From the NCBI RefSeq assembly GCF_003952165.1, contig NZ_RXFT01000015.1, forward strand, positions 1 to 64,000: DNA of 64,000 nt, given 5' to 3'. Within the stretch, counting starts at the first letter, position 1, and every line of letters starts with the position of its first letter. The notes under the pieces were generated by a model, which was given only the letters and a program-made list of their open reading frames with translations, was not told the origin of the DNA and ran no database searches. This stretch comes from Variovorax guangxiensis. GTDB lineage: Bacteria > Pseudomonadota > Gammaproteobacteria > Burkholderiales > Burkholderiaceae_C. The position numbers and the translations under genes were made by a program. This document shows, in pieces, positions 15,877-24,779 of this stretch.

Positions 15877-17304
15877 CTAGACCCGGATCACCCGCCCGGG
15901 GTTCAGGATGTTCTTGGGGTCGAGCCCGCGCTTGATCGCCCGCATCATCTCCAGCGCCACCGGCGACTTGTGCTTCTCGAGCTTGTCGACCTTGAGCGAG
16001 CCGACGCCGTGCTCGGCCGAGAACGAGCCGCCGAACTTCTCGACCGCGTCGTACACCAGCGTGTTGATGCGCTCTTCCTCGTTCTTCAGGAAGGCCTTGG
16101 TATCGACGTTCTCTGGCGCCTGAACGTTGTAGTGCAGGTTGCCGTCGCCGAGGTGGCCGAAGTTGACCAGCCGCACGCCGGCGATCTCGCGCGCCAGCAG
16201 CGCGTCGGTTTCCTCGACGAAGGCCGGGATGCGCGACACCGGAATGGAGATGTCGTGCTTGATGTTCAGCCCTTCCTCGGCCTGCGCGAGCGGAATGCTC
16301 TCGCGGATGTGCCACAGCTGGTGCGCCTGCGTGAGGTTCTCGGCCACCACCGCGTCGGTCACGCAGCCGTCCTCGAATGCGGTTTCGAGCAGTGCCTCGA
16401 AGCGCGAGCGGGCATGGTCTTCGGATTCGCTGTCGGAGTTCTCCAGCAGCACGCAATAAGGGACGGCCTCGTCGGCGATGAAGGGCACGCGCAGCTGCGG
16501 CATGTGCTTGTCGACCAGGCTCAGTGCGAAGCGGCCCATCACCTCGAAGCCGGTGAGGCCCGAGCCCAGGTGCTTGTGGGCAAGGCCCAGCAGCGTCACC
16601 GCGTGGTCCAGCGAGGGCACCGCGGCCCAGGCCGTGAGCTGCGCCGCCGGCAGCGGATAGAGCTTCATGGTGGCTGCGGTGATGATGCCCAGCGTGCCCT
16701 CGCTGCCGACGAAGAGGTCGCGCAGGTCGTAGCCGGTGTTGTCCTTGCGCAGGCCGCTGGTGCCTTCCCAGATCTCGCCCTGCGGCGTGACCACCTCCAG
16801 GCCCAGGCACAGCTCGCGCGTGTTGCCGTAGCGCACCACCTGCGTGCCGCCCGCGTTGGTGGCGAGGTTGCCGCCGATGGTGCAGCTGCCCTCGGCCGCG
16901 AGGCTCAGCGGGAACAGGTAGCCGGCCTTCTCGGCGGTTTCCTGCAGCGTCTGCAGGATGCAGCCGGCCTCCACCGTCATGGTGAGGTTGGCGGCGTCGA
17001 TGGTACGGATCGCGTTCAGCCGCTGCAGGCTCAGCACCACCTGCGTGCCGCTGTCGTCGGGAATGGAGCCGACCGCGAGGCCGGTGTTGCCGCCTTGCGG
17101 AATCACCGCCGTGCCGGCCGCGGCGCAGGCCTTGACCACGTCGGCCACCTGCTGCGTGTTGGCCGGCCGCACCACGGCCAGCGACTTGCCGCGCGAGCGC
17201 TTGCGCCAGTCCTGCTCGTAGGCGGTGAGGTCGCCCTCGTTCAGCACATGCGATGCGCCGACGATGGCGCGCAGTTGTTCGATCAGGTCGGTGGAAGAAG
17301 TCAT
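15877..17304 (-). CDS. FAD-binding oxidoreductase (GlcD/D-lactate dehydrogenase family)
   Basis: Flavoenzyme of the VAO/PCMH type, likely oxidising a 2-hydroxyacid such as D-lactate, glycolate or 2-hydroxyglutarate and passing electrons to the respiratory chain. The 475-aa product shows the FAD-binding segment PQGGNTGLAVG, TIGGNLATNAGG and GSEGTLGIIT, then the C-terminal metal/substrate region HLGDGNLHYN, SAEHGVGSLK and DPKNILNPGRV. It starts inside the stop of the DUF2069 gene (ATGA overlap), so the two are one unit. The substrate cannot be fixed from the sequence. Confidence 0.92.
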   Translation of the reverse strand: MTSSTDLIEQLRAIVGASHVLNEGDLTAYEQDWRKRSRGKSLAVVRPANTQQVADVVKACAAAGTAVIPQGGNTGLAVGSIPDDSGTQVVLSLQRLNAIRTIDAANLTMTVEAGCILQTLQETAEKAGYLFPLSLAAEGSCTIGGNLATNAGGTQVVRYGNTRELCLGLEVVTPQGEIWEGTSGLRKDNTGYDLRDLFVGSEGTLGIITAATMKLYPLPAAQLTAWAAVPSLDHAVTLLGLAHKHLGSGLTGFEVMGRFALSLVDKHMPQLRVPFIADEAVPYCVLLENSDSESEDHARSRFEALLETAFEDGCVTDAVVAENLTQAHQLWHIRESIPLAQAEEGLNIKHDISIPVSRIPAFVEETDALLAREIAGVRLVNFGHLGDGNLHYNVQAPENVDTKAFLKNEEERINTLVYDAVEKFGGSFSAEHGVGSLKVDKLEKHKSPVALEMMRAIKRGLDPKNILNPGRVIRV

Positions 17305-17744
17305 TGGGCGGAAGCCTCCAGTTGGCGGGCAGCGTTCTTGGCGTGGCGCAGGCGAAGCCGCACATGCCAGGCGCAGGCGGCGAAGAGCACGAGGCACAGC
17401 AGGACCTCGACGAGCGCGAGCACCTGGCTCACGCCGCTGGTGTCGCTCCAGGCGCGCACCACGCCCTCGGTGAAATAGAGCCAGATCATCAGGCTGACCC
17501 AGCGGTAGGTGTACATGCGGTTCTTCCAGAGCCCGGCGAGCGGAATGACCAGCGGCAGCACCTTCAGCGCCATCAGCGAGCCGCCGGGCCGCAAGGGCGC
17601 GAGCCACAGTTCCCAGGCCAGGCCGAGCACGATGAGGCCGACGACGCTGCCCACGGCGGCCCAGCGGGTGGCGCGAACGGAAGATGGAGGAGGCGGGGTG
17701 TCGGACACGGGTGGCGGGGACGCTGCGAAAAGAGCGGATGGCAT
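17301..17744 (-). CDS. DUF2069 small membrane protein
   Basis: A 147-aa inner-membrane protein with about four hydrophobic segments (VGSVVGLIVLGLAWELWL, LMALKVLPLVIPLAGLW, WVSLMIWLYFTEGVVRAW, LALVEVLLCLVLFAACAW). The layout and the RMYTYRWVSLMIWLYF stretch fit the DUF2069 family, whose function is unknown. It is coupled by an ATGA overlap to the downstream FAD oxidase and is divergent from yihY. ATG 17744 was used; ATG 17756 would overlap the yihY start. Confidence 0.82.
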   Translation of the reverse strand: MPSALFAASPPPVSDTPPPPSSVRATRWAAVGSVVGLIVLGLAWELWLAPLRPGGSLMALKVLPLVIPLAGLWKNRMYTYRWVSLMIWLYFTEGVVRAWSDTSGVSQVLALVEVLLCLVLFAACAWHVRLRLRHAKNAARQLEASAQ

Positions 17745-17754
17745 GATACCGGCC

Positions 17755-18954
17755 ATGAATCGTCGGCAACTCTGGAGGGATCTTTCGCGCTTCCCGTGGC
17801 GCAACACGGCAGCGGTGCTGGGCGAGCGCTTCCGGGAAGACCGGCTCGGCCTCACGGCCAGCAGCCTGACCTTCACCACCACCATCGCGATGGTGCCCTT
17901 CTTCACGGTGGCGCTGGCCCTGTTCACCGTGTTCCCGATGTTCGCGAAGATGCAGGGCCGGCTGCAGCGCTGGCTCATCGAAAGCCTGATTCCAGACAAT
18001 ATCGCGCGGCAGGTGCTGGGCTACCTGAACCAGTTCGCGAGCAAGGCCAGCGGGCTGGGCATCGCGGGCCTGATCGTGCTGCTGATCACCGCCATCGCAC
18101 TGATCCTCACCATCGACAAGACGCTCAACAACATCTGGCGCGTGCGCACGCCGCGGCCGTTCGCGCAGCGGGTGCTCATCTATTGGGCGGCCATCACGCT
18201 GGGGCCGATCATCCTCGCGGTGAGCCTCTCCACCACCTCCTACGTGGTCGCGGCCACCAGCGACGTGGTGGGGCGCGGCATCGTGAAGCTGTTCTTCGAC
18301 ACCTTCGAGTTCATGCTGCTCGCGGTCGGCATGGCTTCGCTATACCACTACGTGCCCAACACCAACGTGCGCTGGTCGCATGCGTGGGCCGGAGGCATCT
18401 TCGTGGCGGCGGCCATCGAGATCGCCAAGCGCGTGCTGGGTTATTACCTGAGCCTGGTGCCGACGTACTCGGTGCTGTACGGCGCCTTCGCGACGGTGCC
18501 GATCCTGCTGGTGTGGATCTACGTGGCCTGGGTGATCGTGCTTCTGGGTGCGGTCATCGCCGCCTACCTGCCCAGCCTGCTGACGGGCGTCGCGCGGCGC
18601 GGCGGCACCGCCGGCTGGCCCATGCAGCTGGCCATGGAAACGCTGCAGCACCTGGCCCGAGCGCAGGCCACGCCTGCCAAGGGCATGGGCGCGACCGAAC
18701 TGGTCACGCGCATGCGCGTGGATGCGCTGCAGCTGGCGCCGGTGCTCGAGACGCTGGTGGCGCTCGACTGGATCGCGCCGCTGGCGGAAGAGCTCGCCAA
18801 CGAGGACCCGCGCTACGTGCTGCTGGCCGACCCGTCGACGCCCATCGAGCCGCTGCTGAAAGAGTTGCTGATGCCGCAGGCCGAGCCGCTCGAAGACCTC
18901 TGGCAGAAAGGCCCGCTGCGCTCCCTGAGGCTGGGCGACGTGCTCCTGATCTAG
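17755..18954 (+). CDS. YihY/BrkB-family inner-membrane protein
   Basis: A 399-aa membrane protein of the YihY (formerly RNase BN/BrkB) family; function uncertain. Typical features are the N-terminal LTASSLTFTTTIAMVPFFTVALALF, about six membrane helices, the TIDKTLNNIWRV motif and YHYVPNTNVRWSHAWAGG. The C-terminal 100 residues after the last helix look like a cytoplasmic winged-helix extension (LVTRMRVDALQLAPVLETLVALDWI), which many beta-proteobacterial members carry. It is tail-to-tail with the Mpo1-like gene; the stop codons overlap in CTAG. Confidence 0.92.
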   Translation: MNRRQLWRDLSRFPWRNTAAVLGERFREDRLGLTASSLTFTTTIAMVPFFTVALALFTVFPMFAKMQGRLQRWLIESLIPDNIARQVLGYLNQFASKASGLGIAGLIVLLITAIALILTIDKTLNNIWRVRTPRPFAQRVLIYWAAITLGPIILAVSLSTTSYVVAATSDVVGRGIVKLFFDTFEFMLLAVGMASLYHYVPNTNVRWSHAWAGGIFVAAAIEIAKRVLGYYLSLVPTYSVLYGAFATVPILLVWIYVAWVIVLLGAVIAAYLPSLLTGVARRGGTAGWPMQLAMETLQHLARAQATPAKGMGATELVTRMRVDALQLAPVLETLVALDWIAPLAEELANEDPRYVLLADPSTPIEPLLKELLMPQAEPLEDLWQKGPLRSLRLGDVLLI

Positions 18955-19289
18955 ATCTTTACTCGCCCCAGCCAGATGTCGCGGTACATCGCCCAGTCGC
19001 CCATGAAGGAATAGAGCGGCCGCTTGAACGAGGCCGGCTTGTTCTTCTCGAAGCCGAAGTGCCCGACCCACGCGAAGCCGTAGCCCGCCACGAGGCCCGC
19101 CAGCAGCCACAACGGATTGAGCGTGACTATCAGCGCCACCAGGCACAGCAGCGAGATGGTCGAACCGGCGAAATGCAGCCGCCGGCAGGTGATGTTGGCG
19201 TGCTCGGTCAGGTAGAAGGGGTAGAACTCCGCGAAGCTCTTGAACTGGCGCGGATCGACGGCAGATGCGGGGGCAGTCGTGGTGTTCAT
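18951..19289 (-). CDS. Mpo1-like/DUF962 membrane protein
   Basis: A 112-aa protein with the DUF962 pattern: FAEFYPFYLTEHANITCRRLHFAGS, two hydrophobic hairpins (LLCLVALIVTLNPLWLLAGLVAGYGFAWVGHFGFEKN-type region) and RPLYSFMGDWAMYRD. Yeast Mpo1 of this family is an Fe(II) dioxygenase acting on 2-hydroxy fatty acids. The conserved His residues (HANITCRRLH, WVGHFGFE) are present, so the same chemistry is possible but unproven. It is divergent from the thioredoxin-like gene. Confidence 0.88.
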   Translation of the reverse strand: MNTTTAPASAVDPRQFKSFAEFYPFYLTEHANITCRRLHFAGSTISLLCLVALIVTLNPLWLLAGLVAGYGFAWVGHFGFEKNKPASFKRPLYSFMGDWAMYRDIWLGRVKI

Positions 19290-19391
19290 CGTGCGAGTCT
19301 CCTGTACCCTGCGGGAGGGCTTTGTCCATAATAGCCACGACCTCCCGGCCGTACCACCCGGTCTTCCGATCACACCACCGACGCATCAGCC

Positions 19392-19784
19392 TTGAGCGCT
19401 CTTCCAAGCCTTCCAAGCACCCCCGAATCCGCCGGTCCGGCCGGCGATGCGCCTTGGGTCGTCTGCCTCTGCGCCGAATGGTGCGGCACCTGCCGCGACT
19501 ACCGGCCGCTGCTCCAGGAAGTGGCGCGCGCGCATCCGCAGTTCCGCTTCGCCTGGGTCGACATCGAGGACCACGCCGACATCGCCGATGCCTTCGACGT
19601 CGAGACCTTCCCGACCCTGCTGGTCGCCGGTTCCGACGGCACGCGCTTCCTGGGTCCGTTGCTTCCGCATGCCGAAACGCTCTCGCGCATGCTCTCCGCG
19701 TTGCAGCCGCCACAGCCCTCGAGCCTCGACGTCGACCTGCTGCTGGCGGTGCTGAACAAGAAGCCCGCCGTCTTCGCGGTCTGA
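19392..19784 (+). CDS. Thioredoxin-like protein
   Basis: A 130-aa cytoplasmic protein with the thioredoxin active site in AEWCGTCRDY (CGTC instead of the standard CGPC) and the cis-Pro in ETFPTLLVAG. It probably reduces or isomerises disulfides. The TTG at 19392 is the first usable start and has only a weak ribosome site. It is followed after 13 bp by an NAD(P)-binding protein and could be co-transcribed with it. Confidence 0.88.
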   Translation: MSALPSLPSTPESAGPAGDAPWVVCLCAEWCGTCRDYRPLLQEVARAHPQFRFAWVDIEDHADIADAFDVETFPTLLVAGSDGTRFLGPLLPHAETLSRMLSALQPPQPSSLDVDLLLAVLNKKPAVFAV

Positions 19785-19797
19785 CCGGAGTCTTCCC

Positions 19798-20460
19798 ATG
19801 AAAGTCCTGATCTTCGGCGCCACCGGCATGGTGGGGCAGGGCGTGTTGCGCGAGTGCCTGCTGGCGCCCGATGTGGAAAGCGTCGTTGCGGTCGGCCGCA
19901 ACCCCACGGGCCAGCAGAACCCGAAGCTGCGTGACCTGGTTCATAAAGACATGTACGACTACAGCGCCATCGAGCCGCAGCTGCAGGGCTTCGACGCCTG
20001 CTTCTTCTGCCTCGGCGTGTCGTCGGTGGGCATGAAGGAGCCTGAGTACAAGCGCATCACCTACGACCTCACGCTGGCGGCAGCCACCGTGCTCGCGCGG
20101 CTCAACCCGGGCATGACCTTCACTTACGTGACGGGCGCGGGTACCGACAGCAGCGAGCGCGGCAGCAGCATGTGGGCGCGCGTGAAGGGCGCGACCGAGA
20201 ACGCCCTGCTGCGCTTGCCGTTCAAGGCGGCCTACATGTTCCGCCCCGGCATGATCCAGCCGCTGCACGGCATCCGTTCCAAAACGCCGGTCTACGACGC
20301 GGCCATCGTCGTGCTCAAACCCGTGCTCGGACTGGCCTTCCGCCTCTGGCCGAACCGGGTGACCACCACCGAGAAGCTGGGCCGCGCGATGCTGGCCGTG
20401 GCGCGCAAGGGCGCGGCCAAGCCGATCCTCGACCCGGCGGACATCAACGCCCTGGGCTGA
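19798..20460 (+). CDS. NAD(P)-binding Rossmann-fold protein (atypical SDR)
   Basis: A 220-aa protein starting with a Rossmann nucleotide-binding motif (KVLIFGATGMVGQGVLREC). VAVGRNP and the motifs FFCLGVSSVG and TYVTGAGTDSSERG place it with atypical NmrA/SDR proteins such as those acting as epimerases or redox sensors. A catalytic YxxxK is not clear. The substrate is unknown. It overlaps the end of the convergent LysR gene by 17 bp. Confidence 0.85.
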   Translation: MKVLIFGATGMVGQGVLRECLLAPDVESVVAVGRNPTGQQNPKLRDLVHKDMYDYSAIEPQLQGFDACFFCLGVSSVGMKEPEYKRITYDLTLAAATVLARLNPGMTFTYVTGAGTDSSERGSSMWARVKGATENALLRLPFKAAYMFRPGMIQPLHGIRSKTPVYDAAIVVLKPVLGLAFRLWPNRVTTTEKLGRAMLAVARKGAAKPILDPADINALG

Positions 20461-21415
20461 TCTCTTCTTTCTTCGCCGCGCCGGAAGCCCGCGCGCGCCC
20501 CAGCTTGCGCCGCCCCGCATTGGCGATGGCATCCACCAGATGCCGCACGAAGTCCTGCGCCAGTGGCGGCAGCGTGCGGCCTTCGAGCGCCAGCACCTGC
20601 AGCTGTCGCTGCTGCAGCGGTGCCTCCGCGAAGGGCCGCGCCACCACCGTGCCTTCGTCGATCAGGTGCATCACCGTGAGCAGGCCCGAGAGCATCACAT
20701 CGGGCGTGCGCAGCAGCGGCAGCAGCACCGAGGAGAAATTGCTCACGAAGAGCGCCCGGTACTGCAGCCCCTGCAGGCTGCAGGCCTGGTCGAAGAGCTG
20801 GCGCGCGGTCACGCCCTTGTCGCCCACGGCCAGCGGATAGCGCACCGCGTCGGCCACCGACACCACGCGCTGCCGTGCCAGCGGGTGGTCGGGCCGCAGC
20901 ACGGCGTACACCGGCGCGGTGGCCGAGTGCTCGATCTTCAGGCCGGGCTCGGGCGCGACCACGTACTTGAGCGCGATGTCGGTCTCGCCGCGCGCCAGCA
21001 GCGCACTCACGCCATCGGGCGAGCCCACGTGCAGCTCCAGCTGGCAACCGGGGTTGGCCGATTCGAAGCTGCGCATCACCAGCGGCATGAAGTGCCCCGC
21101 GAAGCCTTCGGTGCAGGCCATGCGGATGCGCCGCGCGCTCTGCCCGCCGAGGTCGCGTACCTGCTCGACCACCTGTTCGATGTCGAGCTGCGCATTGCGC
21201 AGGTGTGCCGCCAGCCGTTCGCCGGCTGCCGTGAGCGCCATGCCGCGCGCATGCCGTTCGAAGAGCGGCGTACCCAGGCTGTCTTCGAGCTTGGCGATCT
21301 GCCGGCTCACCGCCGACGAGGCCACGAAGAGGCGCGCCGCCGCCTGGTTGACCGAGCCGCTGCGCGCCACTTCGAGGAAGTGCCGCATCGGGATGCTGAG
21401 CAGCGGAAGCGTCAT
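20444..21415 (-). CDS. LysR-family transcriptional regulator
   Basis: A 323-aa regulator. The N-terminal helix-turn-helix is visible in GSVNQAAARLFVASSAVSRQIAKLE, and the effector-binding domain begins about residue 95 (RIRMACTEGFAGHFMPLVM). It is divergent from the M20 peptidase/Bug pair and probably controls it; a perfect palindrome lies between them at 21439-21453. ATG 21415 was chosen because it gives the usual LysR length; the frame is open further upstream. Confidence 0.92.
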   Translation of the reverse strand: MTLPLLSIPMRHFLEVARSGSVNQAAARLFVASSAVSRQIAKLEDSLGTPLFERHARGMALTAAGERLAAHLRNAQLDIEQVVEQVRDLGGQSARRIRMACTEGFAGHFMPLVMRSFESANPGCQLELHVGSPDGVSALLARGETDIALKYVVAPEPGLKIEHSATAPVYAVLRPDHPLARQRVVSVADAVRYPLAVGDKGVTARQLFDQACSLQGLQYRALFVSNFSSVLLPLLRTPDVMLSGLLTVMHLIDEGTVVARPFAEAPLQQRQLQVLALEGRTLPPLAQDFVRHLVDAIANAGRRKLGRARASGAAKKEEISPGR

Positions 21416-21438
21416 GACGGGCTGAAATGTCCGGAGTG

Positions 21439-21453
21439 TTGCCTTCAAGGCAA
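21439..21453. promoter_or_regulatory. Candidate LysR operator between LysR and M20 peptidase genes
   Basis: A perfect palindrome, TTGCCTT-C-AAGGCAA, sits 24 bp before the LysR start in the divergent gap. A second half-like TTGCCAA follows at 21461-21467. LysR sites commonly contain such interrupted dyads. Confidence 0.6.
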
Positions 21454-21541
21454 TGGTAGCTTGCCAAAACGATGCTGGAAGCATCGGCCCTCAGGCCTTG
21501 TACTTGCTCTCCCGACGGACAGAAAGACAAGGAACCCCTTC

Positions 21542-22969
21542 ATGCAACGCCCGGACAGCCTCGCCGCCGCAGCCGCCTATTTCGACGCAGGCGGCTTCTT
21601 CGCCGACCTCCAGCGCCGCGTCGCCTTCCGCACCGAGAGCGACACCGGCGCCGCCACGCCCGCGCTGGAGGCCTACCTGCGCGAGGAGATGATCCCGCCC
21701 CTCGCCGCACTCGGCTTCGCCTGCGAGGTGGTCGCCAACCCGGTGCCCGGCGGAGGCCCCTTCCTCATCGCGCGCCGCGTCGAGGATGCGTCCCTGCCCA
21801 CGGTGATGACCTACGGCCACGGCGACGTGGTCAGCGGGCAGGACGCGCACTGGGAAGAGGGCCTGGCCCCCTGGGCGCTGACGGCACGCGGCGAACGCTG
21901 GTACGGGCGCGGCACGGCCGACAACAAGGGCCAGCACAGCATCAACCTGGGCGGCCTCGCGGCGGCGCTGGAAGCCCGTGGCGGCCGCCTGGGCTACAAC
22001 GTGATTTGGCTCATCGAAATGGGCGAGGAAGCCGCCTCGCCCGGCCTGCACGCGGTGTGCGAGCAGCAGCGCGACAAGCTGCGCGCAGACCTGTTCATCG
22101 CCAGCGACGGCCCGCGGGTGAGCGCCGCGCGGCCCACGCTCTTCCTCGGCTCGCGCGGCGCGGTCAACTTCAGCCTGCGGCTGCGCGCCCGGCCGCGCGG
22201 CTATCACTCGGGCAACTGGGGCGGCGTCCTGGTCAATCCGGGCACGGTCGTCAGCCATGCGGTGGCCTCGCTGGTCGATGCGCGCGGGCGCATCCTCGTC
22301 GAGGCGCTGCGCCCGCCGCCGGTGACGCAGGCGGTGCGCAACGCGCTGGCCAGCATCGCCATCGGAGGCGGCGCGGACGACCCCGAGGTCGACGAGGGCT
22401 GGGGCGAGCCCGGCCTGAGCCCGGCGGAGCGGCTGGTGGCCTGGAACACCATCGAGGTGCTGGCGCTCGGCGCGGGCTCGCCGCAGCGGCCCGTCAACGC
22501 GATTCCCTCCGAGGCCGTGGCGCACTGCCAACTGCGCTTCGTGGTGGGCACGCCCTGGCAGGACCTGCAGAAGATCGTGCGCGCGCATCTCGACGCGCAC
22601 GGCTTCGGCCAGATCGAGGTGCAGGTCACGCTGACCGGCGCGGCGACGCGGCTCGACGTCGAGAACCCCTGGGTGGGCTGGGCGCGCAAGTCCATCGAGG
22701 AAAGCAGCGGCCGGCGGCTCGATCTTCTGCCCAACCTCGCCGGCTCACTGCCCAACGACGTCTTCGCCGACCTGCTCGGGCTGCCCACGCTGTGGGTGCC
22801 GCATTCGTACCCCGCCTGCGCGCAGCACGCGCCCAACGAACACCTGCTCGCGCCGCTGGCGCGCGAGGGCCTGCAGATCATGGCCGGCCTGTACTGGGAC
22901 CTGGGCGAGCCGGGCCTCGCGCCCTGGGCTGCCGGCCGGCTTTCGCAATCCGCTTCCACTCTTTCCTGA
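21542..22969 (+). CDS. M20-family metallopeptidase/amidohydrolase
   Basis: A 475-aa zinc hydrolase of the ArgE/DapE/carboxypeptidase group, probably cleaving a small peptide or N-acyl amino acid in the cytoplasm. Metal ligands are visible in YGHGDVVSG (His, Asp), GRGTADNKGQ (bridging Asp), MGEEAAS (catalytic Glu-Glu), ASDGPR (Asp) and, near the C-terminus, QHAPNEH (His). A dimerisation lid occupies the middle (FSLRLRARPRGYHSGNWGG). Eight bases separate it from a Bug binding protein, which suggests it acts on the imported substrate. Confidence 0.9.
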   Translation: MQRPDSLAAAAAYFDAGGFFADLQRRVAFRTESDTGAATPALEAYLREEMIPPLAALGFACEVVANPVPGGGPFLIARRVEDASLPTVMTYGHGDVVSGQDAHWEEGLAPWALTARGERWYGRGTADNKGQHSINLGGLAAALEARGGRLGYNVIWLIEMGEEAASPGLHAVCEQQRDKLRADLFIASDGPRVSAARPTLFLGSRGAVNFSLRLRARPRGYHSGNWGGVLVNPGTVVSHAVASLVDARGRILVEALRPPPVTQAVRNALASIAIGGGADDPEVDEGWGEPGLSPAERLVAWNTIEVLALGAGSPQRPVNAIPSEAVAHCQLRFVVGTPWQDLQKIVRAHLDAHGFGQIEVQVTLTGAATRLDVENPWVGWARKSIEESSGRRLDLLPNLAGSLPNDVFADLLGLPTLWVPHSYPACAQHAPNEHLLAPLAREGLQIMAGLYWDLGEPGLAPWAAGRLSQSASTLS

Positions 22970-22977
22970 CACGCACC

Positions 22978-23967
22978 ATGGACAACGCCATCTCACGCCG
23001 CCGCTTCGGACTGCTGCTTTCCGCTTCCGCCGTGCTGGGCGCACATTCGCCCGTCTTCGCCCAGGGGGGCTGGCCCGAACGTCCGATCAGGCTGGTCGTG
23101 CCATTCCCGCCGGGCGGCGGCACCGACCTGGTGGCGCGCGCCATGGGGCAGACGCTGTCGGAGCAGCTCGGCCAGCCCATCGTGGTCGACAACAAGCCCG
23201 GCGCGTCCACCATCATCGGCACCGACGCGGTCGCCAAGGCCGCGCCCGACGGCTACACGCTGCTGCTGTCGGGCTCGACCAGCTTCAGCGTGAACCCGGC
23301 CCTGCGCGCCAAGCTGCCCTACGACACGGTGCGCGACCTCGCGCCCATTGCCATCGTCGCGCGCACGCCCCTGGTGCTGGTGGTGGGCAAGGGCCAGCCC
23401 TGGCAGTCGCTGCCCGAACTCGTCGCGGCGGCCAAGGCCAAGCCGAAGAGCATCCGCTACGCCACTTTCGGCTCGGGCTCGGGGCCGCACCTGTCGGGCG
23501 AGCTGTTCGCTTTGGCCGCGGGCATCCAGCTGCAGGACATTCCGTACAAGGGCAGCAGCCAGAGCTCGCTGGCGGTGATCGGCGGCGAGGTCGAGATCGC
23601 CATCGACACCGTGGCCGCCGTGGCGCCGCACGTGCGCGCGGGCAAGCTGCGCGCGCTGGGCATCGTGGGCGCGACGCGCTCCAGCATGTTGCCCGAGGTG
23701 CGCACGCTGGCCGAGCAGGGGCTGCCCGAGGCCACCTTCGACGCCTGGTACGGCTTCGCGGCCCCCGCGCGCACGCCGGCGCCCGTGATCGACAAGCTCG
23801 CCCGCACGGTCGTCGCGACCATGGGCCACCCGGCGCTGCAGGCCCAGCTGCGTGCGCAGGGCATGGAGCCGGTGGCCATCGGCGCGGCGGCCTTCCGCAC
23901 GCAGATGGAAGGCGAGATCTCGCGCTACCGCGCGCTCGCCCACCGGGCGGGCATCGCGGCGGAATAG
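22978..23967 (+). CDS. Bug-family (TctC-like) periplasmic substrate-binding protein
   Basis: A 329-aa secreted binding protein. The signal peptide looks Tat-like (SRRRFGLLLSASAVLGAHSPVFA). The Bug ligand motif is seen in RLVVPFPPGGGTDLVAR, followed by VVDNKPGAS and PDGYTLLL. Bug proteins bind small carboxylates or related acids for tripartite tricarboxylate transporters or act as sensors. No TctA/TctB gene is nearby, so it is an orphan whose ligand is probably the product or substrate of the M20 hydrolase. Confidence 0.93.
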   Translation: MDNAISRRRFGLLLSASAVLGAHSPVFAQGGWPERPIRLVVPFPPGGGTDLVARAMGQTLSEQLGQPIVVDNKPGASTIIGTDAVAKAAPDGYTLLLSGSTSFSVNPALRAKLPYDTVRDLAPIAIVARTPLVLVVGKGQPWQSLPELVAAAKAKPKSIRYATFGSGSGPHLSGELFALAAGIQLQDIPYKGSSQSSLAVIGGEVEIAIDTVAAVAPHVRAGKLRALGIVGATRSSMLPEVRTLAEQGLPEATFDAWYGFAAPARTPAPVIDKLARTVVATMGHPALQAQLRAQGMEPVAIGAAAFRTQMEGEISRYRALAHRAGIAAE

Positions 23968-23971
23968 ACGC

Positions 23972-24778
23972 TCAGGCGCTCAGGAAATCGCGCAGCGCGA
24001 ACAGCACCGCGTCGGGCGCCTCGCTCATCAGCGCGTGGCCCGCGTGCACCGTCACCACTTTCGCGTTGCGCGCCTTGCCCACCAGCGCCTTGGTGGCGCG
24101 CGGCGGCGTCATCTGGTCGGCGTCGCCGAGCAGGAAGAGCACTGGGCACTGCACCTTCTCGATGGCCGCCTCGCCGTTCGCGTAGTCGTTGCAGGCCTTG
24201 AAGCCGATGTGGAACACGTTCGCCTCGCGGTTGCTTGCGAGCACGCGGCGCATCAGCGCGCGCGAGCTGCCGTAGAGCCAGGTGCCCGGGCCGAGCGAGG
24301 AGGGCGGCGGCGCGAGCAGCGAGTGCGAGAAGGTGTTGACCATGGCGATGGCGCGCTGCGGGTCGCTCACCGAGCTTTCGAGCAGCGCGGGCGACACCGC
24401 CATCGGATAGGCCGTGCCGACCATCGCGAGTTGCGTGATGCGCTGCGGCGCGCGCGAGGCCGCCTCCAGCGCGATCAGCGAGCCGAAGCTGTGGCCGACC
24501 AGCGCGGCCTTCTGCACGCCGGCCGCGTCGAGCAGCGCGATCACGAACTGCGCAGCCTCCTCCACGCTGGCCGGCGGCGGGCCTTCGCTCTTGCAGTGGC
24601 CGGGCAGGTCCACCGCGAGCACGTTCCAGCCGTGGTTGGCGAACCAGCGGCTCTGCAGGATCCACACGCTGTGGTCGTTGAGCACGCCGTGGATGAACAC
24701 GACCGTGGGCTTTGCCGCATCGAAGGGCTTGCCGCCGGTGTAGCAGTAGGTGGTGTGGCCGTTGACGGTGTAGTTCAT
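23972..24778 (-). CDS. Alpha/beta-hydrolase
   Basis: A 268-aa hydrolase with VVFIHGVLNDHSVW (oxyanion region), the nucleophile elbow GHSFGSL, the acid in LLGDADQMTPP and the His in HAGHALMSEAPD. The fold matches epoxide hydrolase/carboxylesterase-type enzymes; the substrate is unknown. It starts one base after the metY stop (TGA-G-ATG), so it is the second gene of that operon. It may act on acyl-homoserine-like compounds, but this is only suggested by position. Confidence 0.9.
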   Translation of the reverse strand: MNYTVNGHTTYCYTGGKPFDAAKPTVVFIHGVLNDHSVWILQSRWFANHGWNVLAVDLPGHCKSEGPPPASVEEAAQFVIALLDAAGVQKAALVGHSFGSLIALEAASRAPQRITQLAMVGTAYPMAVSPALLESSVSDPQRAIAMVNTFSHSLLAPPPSSLGPGTWLYGSSRALMRRVLASNREANVFHIGFKACNDYANGEAAIEKVQCPVLFLLGDADQMTPPRATKALVGKARNAKVVTVHAGHALMSEAPDAVLFALRDFLSA

Positions 24779-24779
24779 C

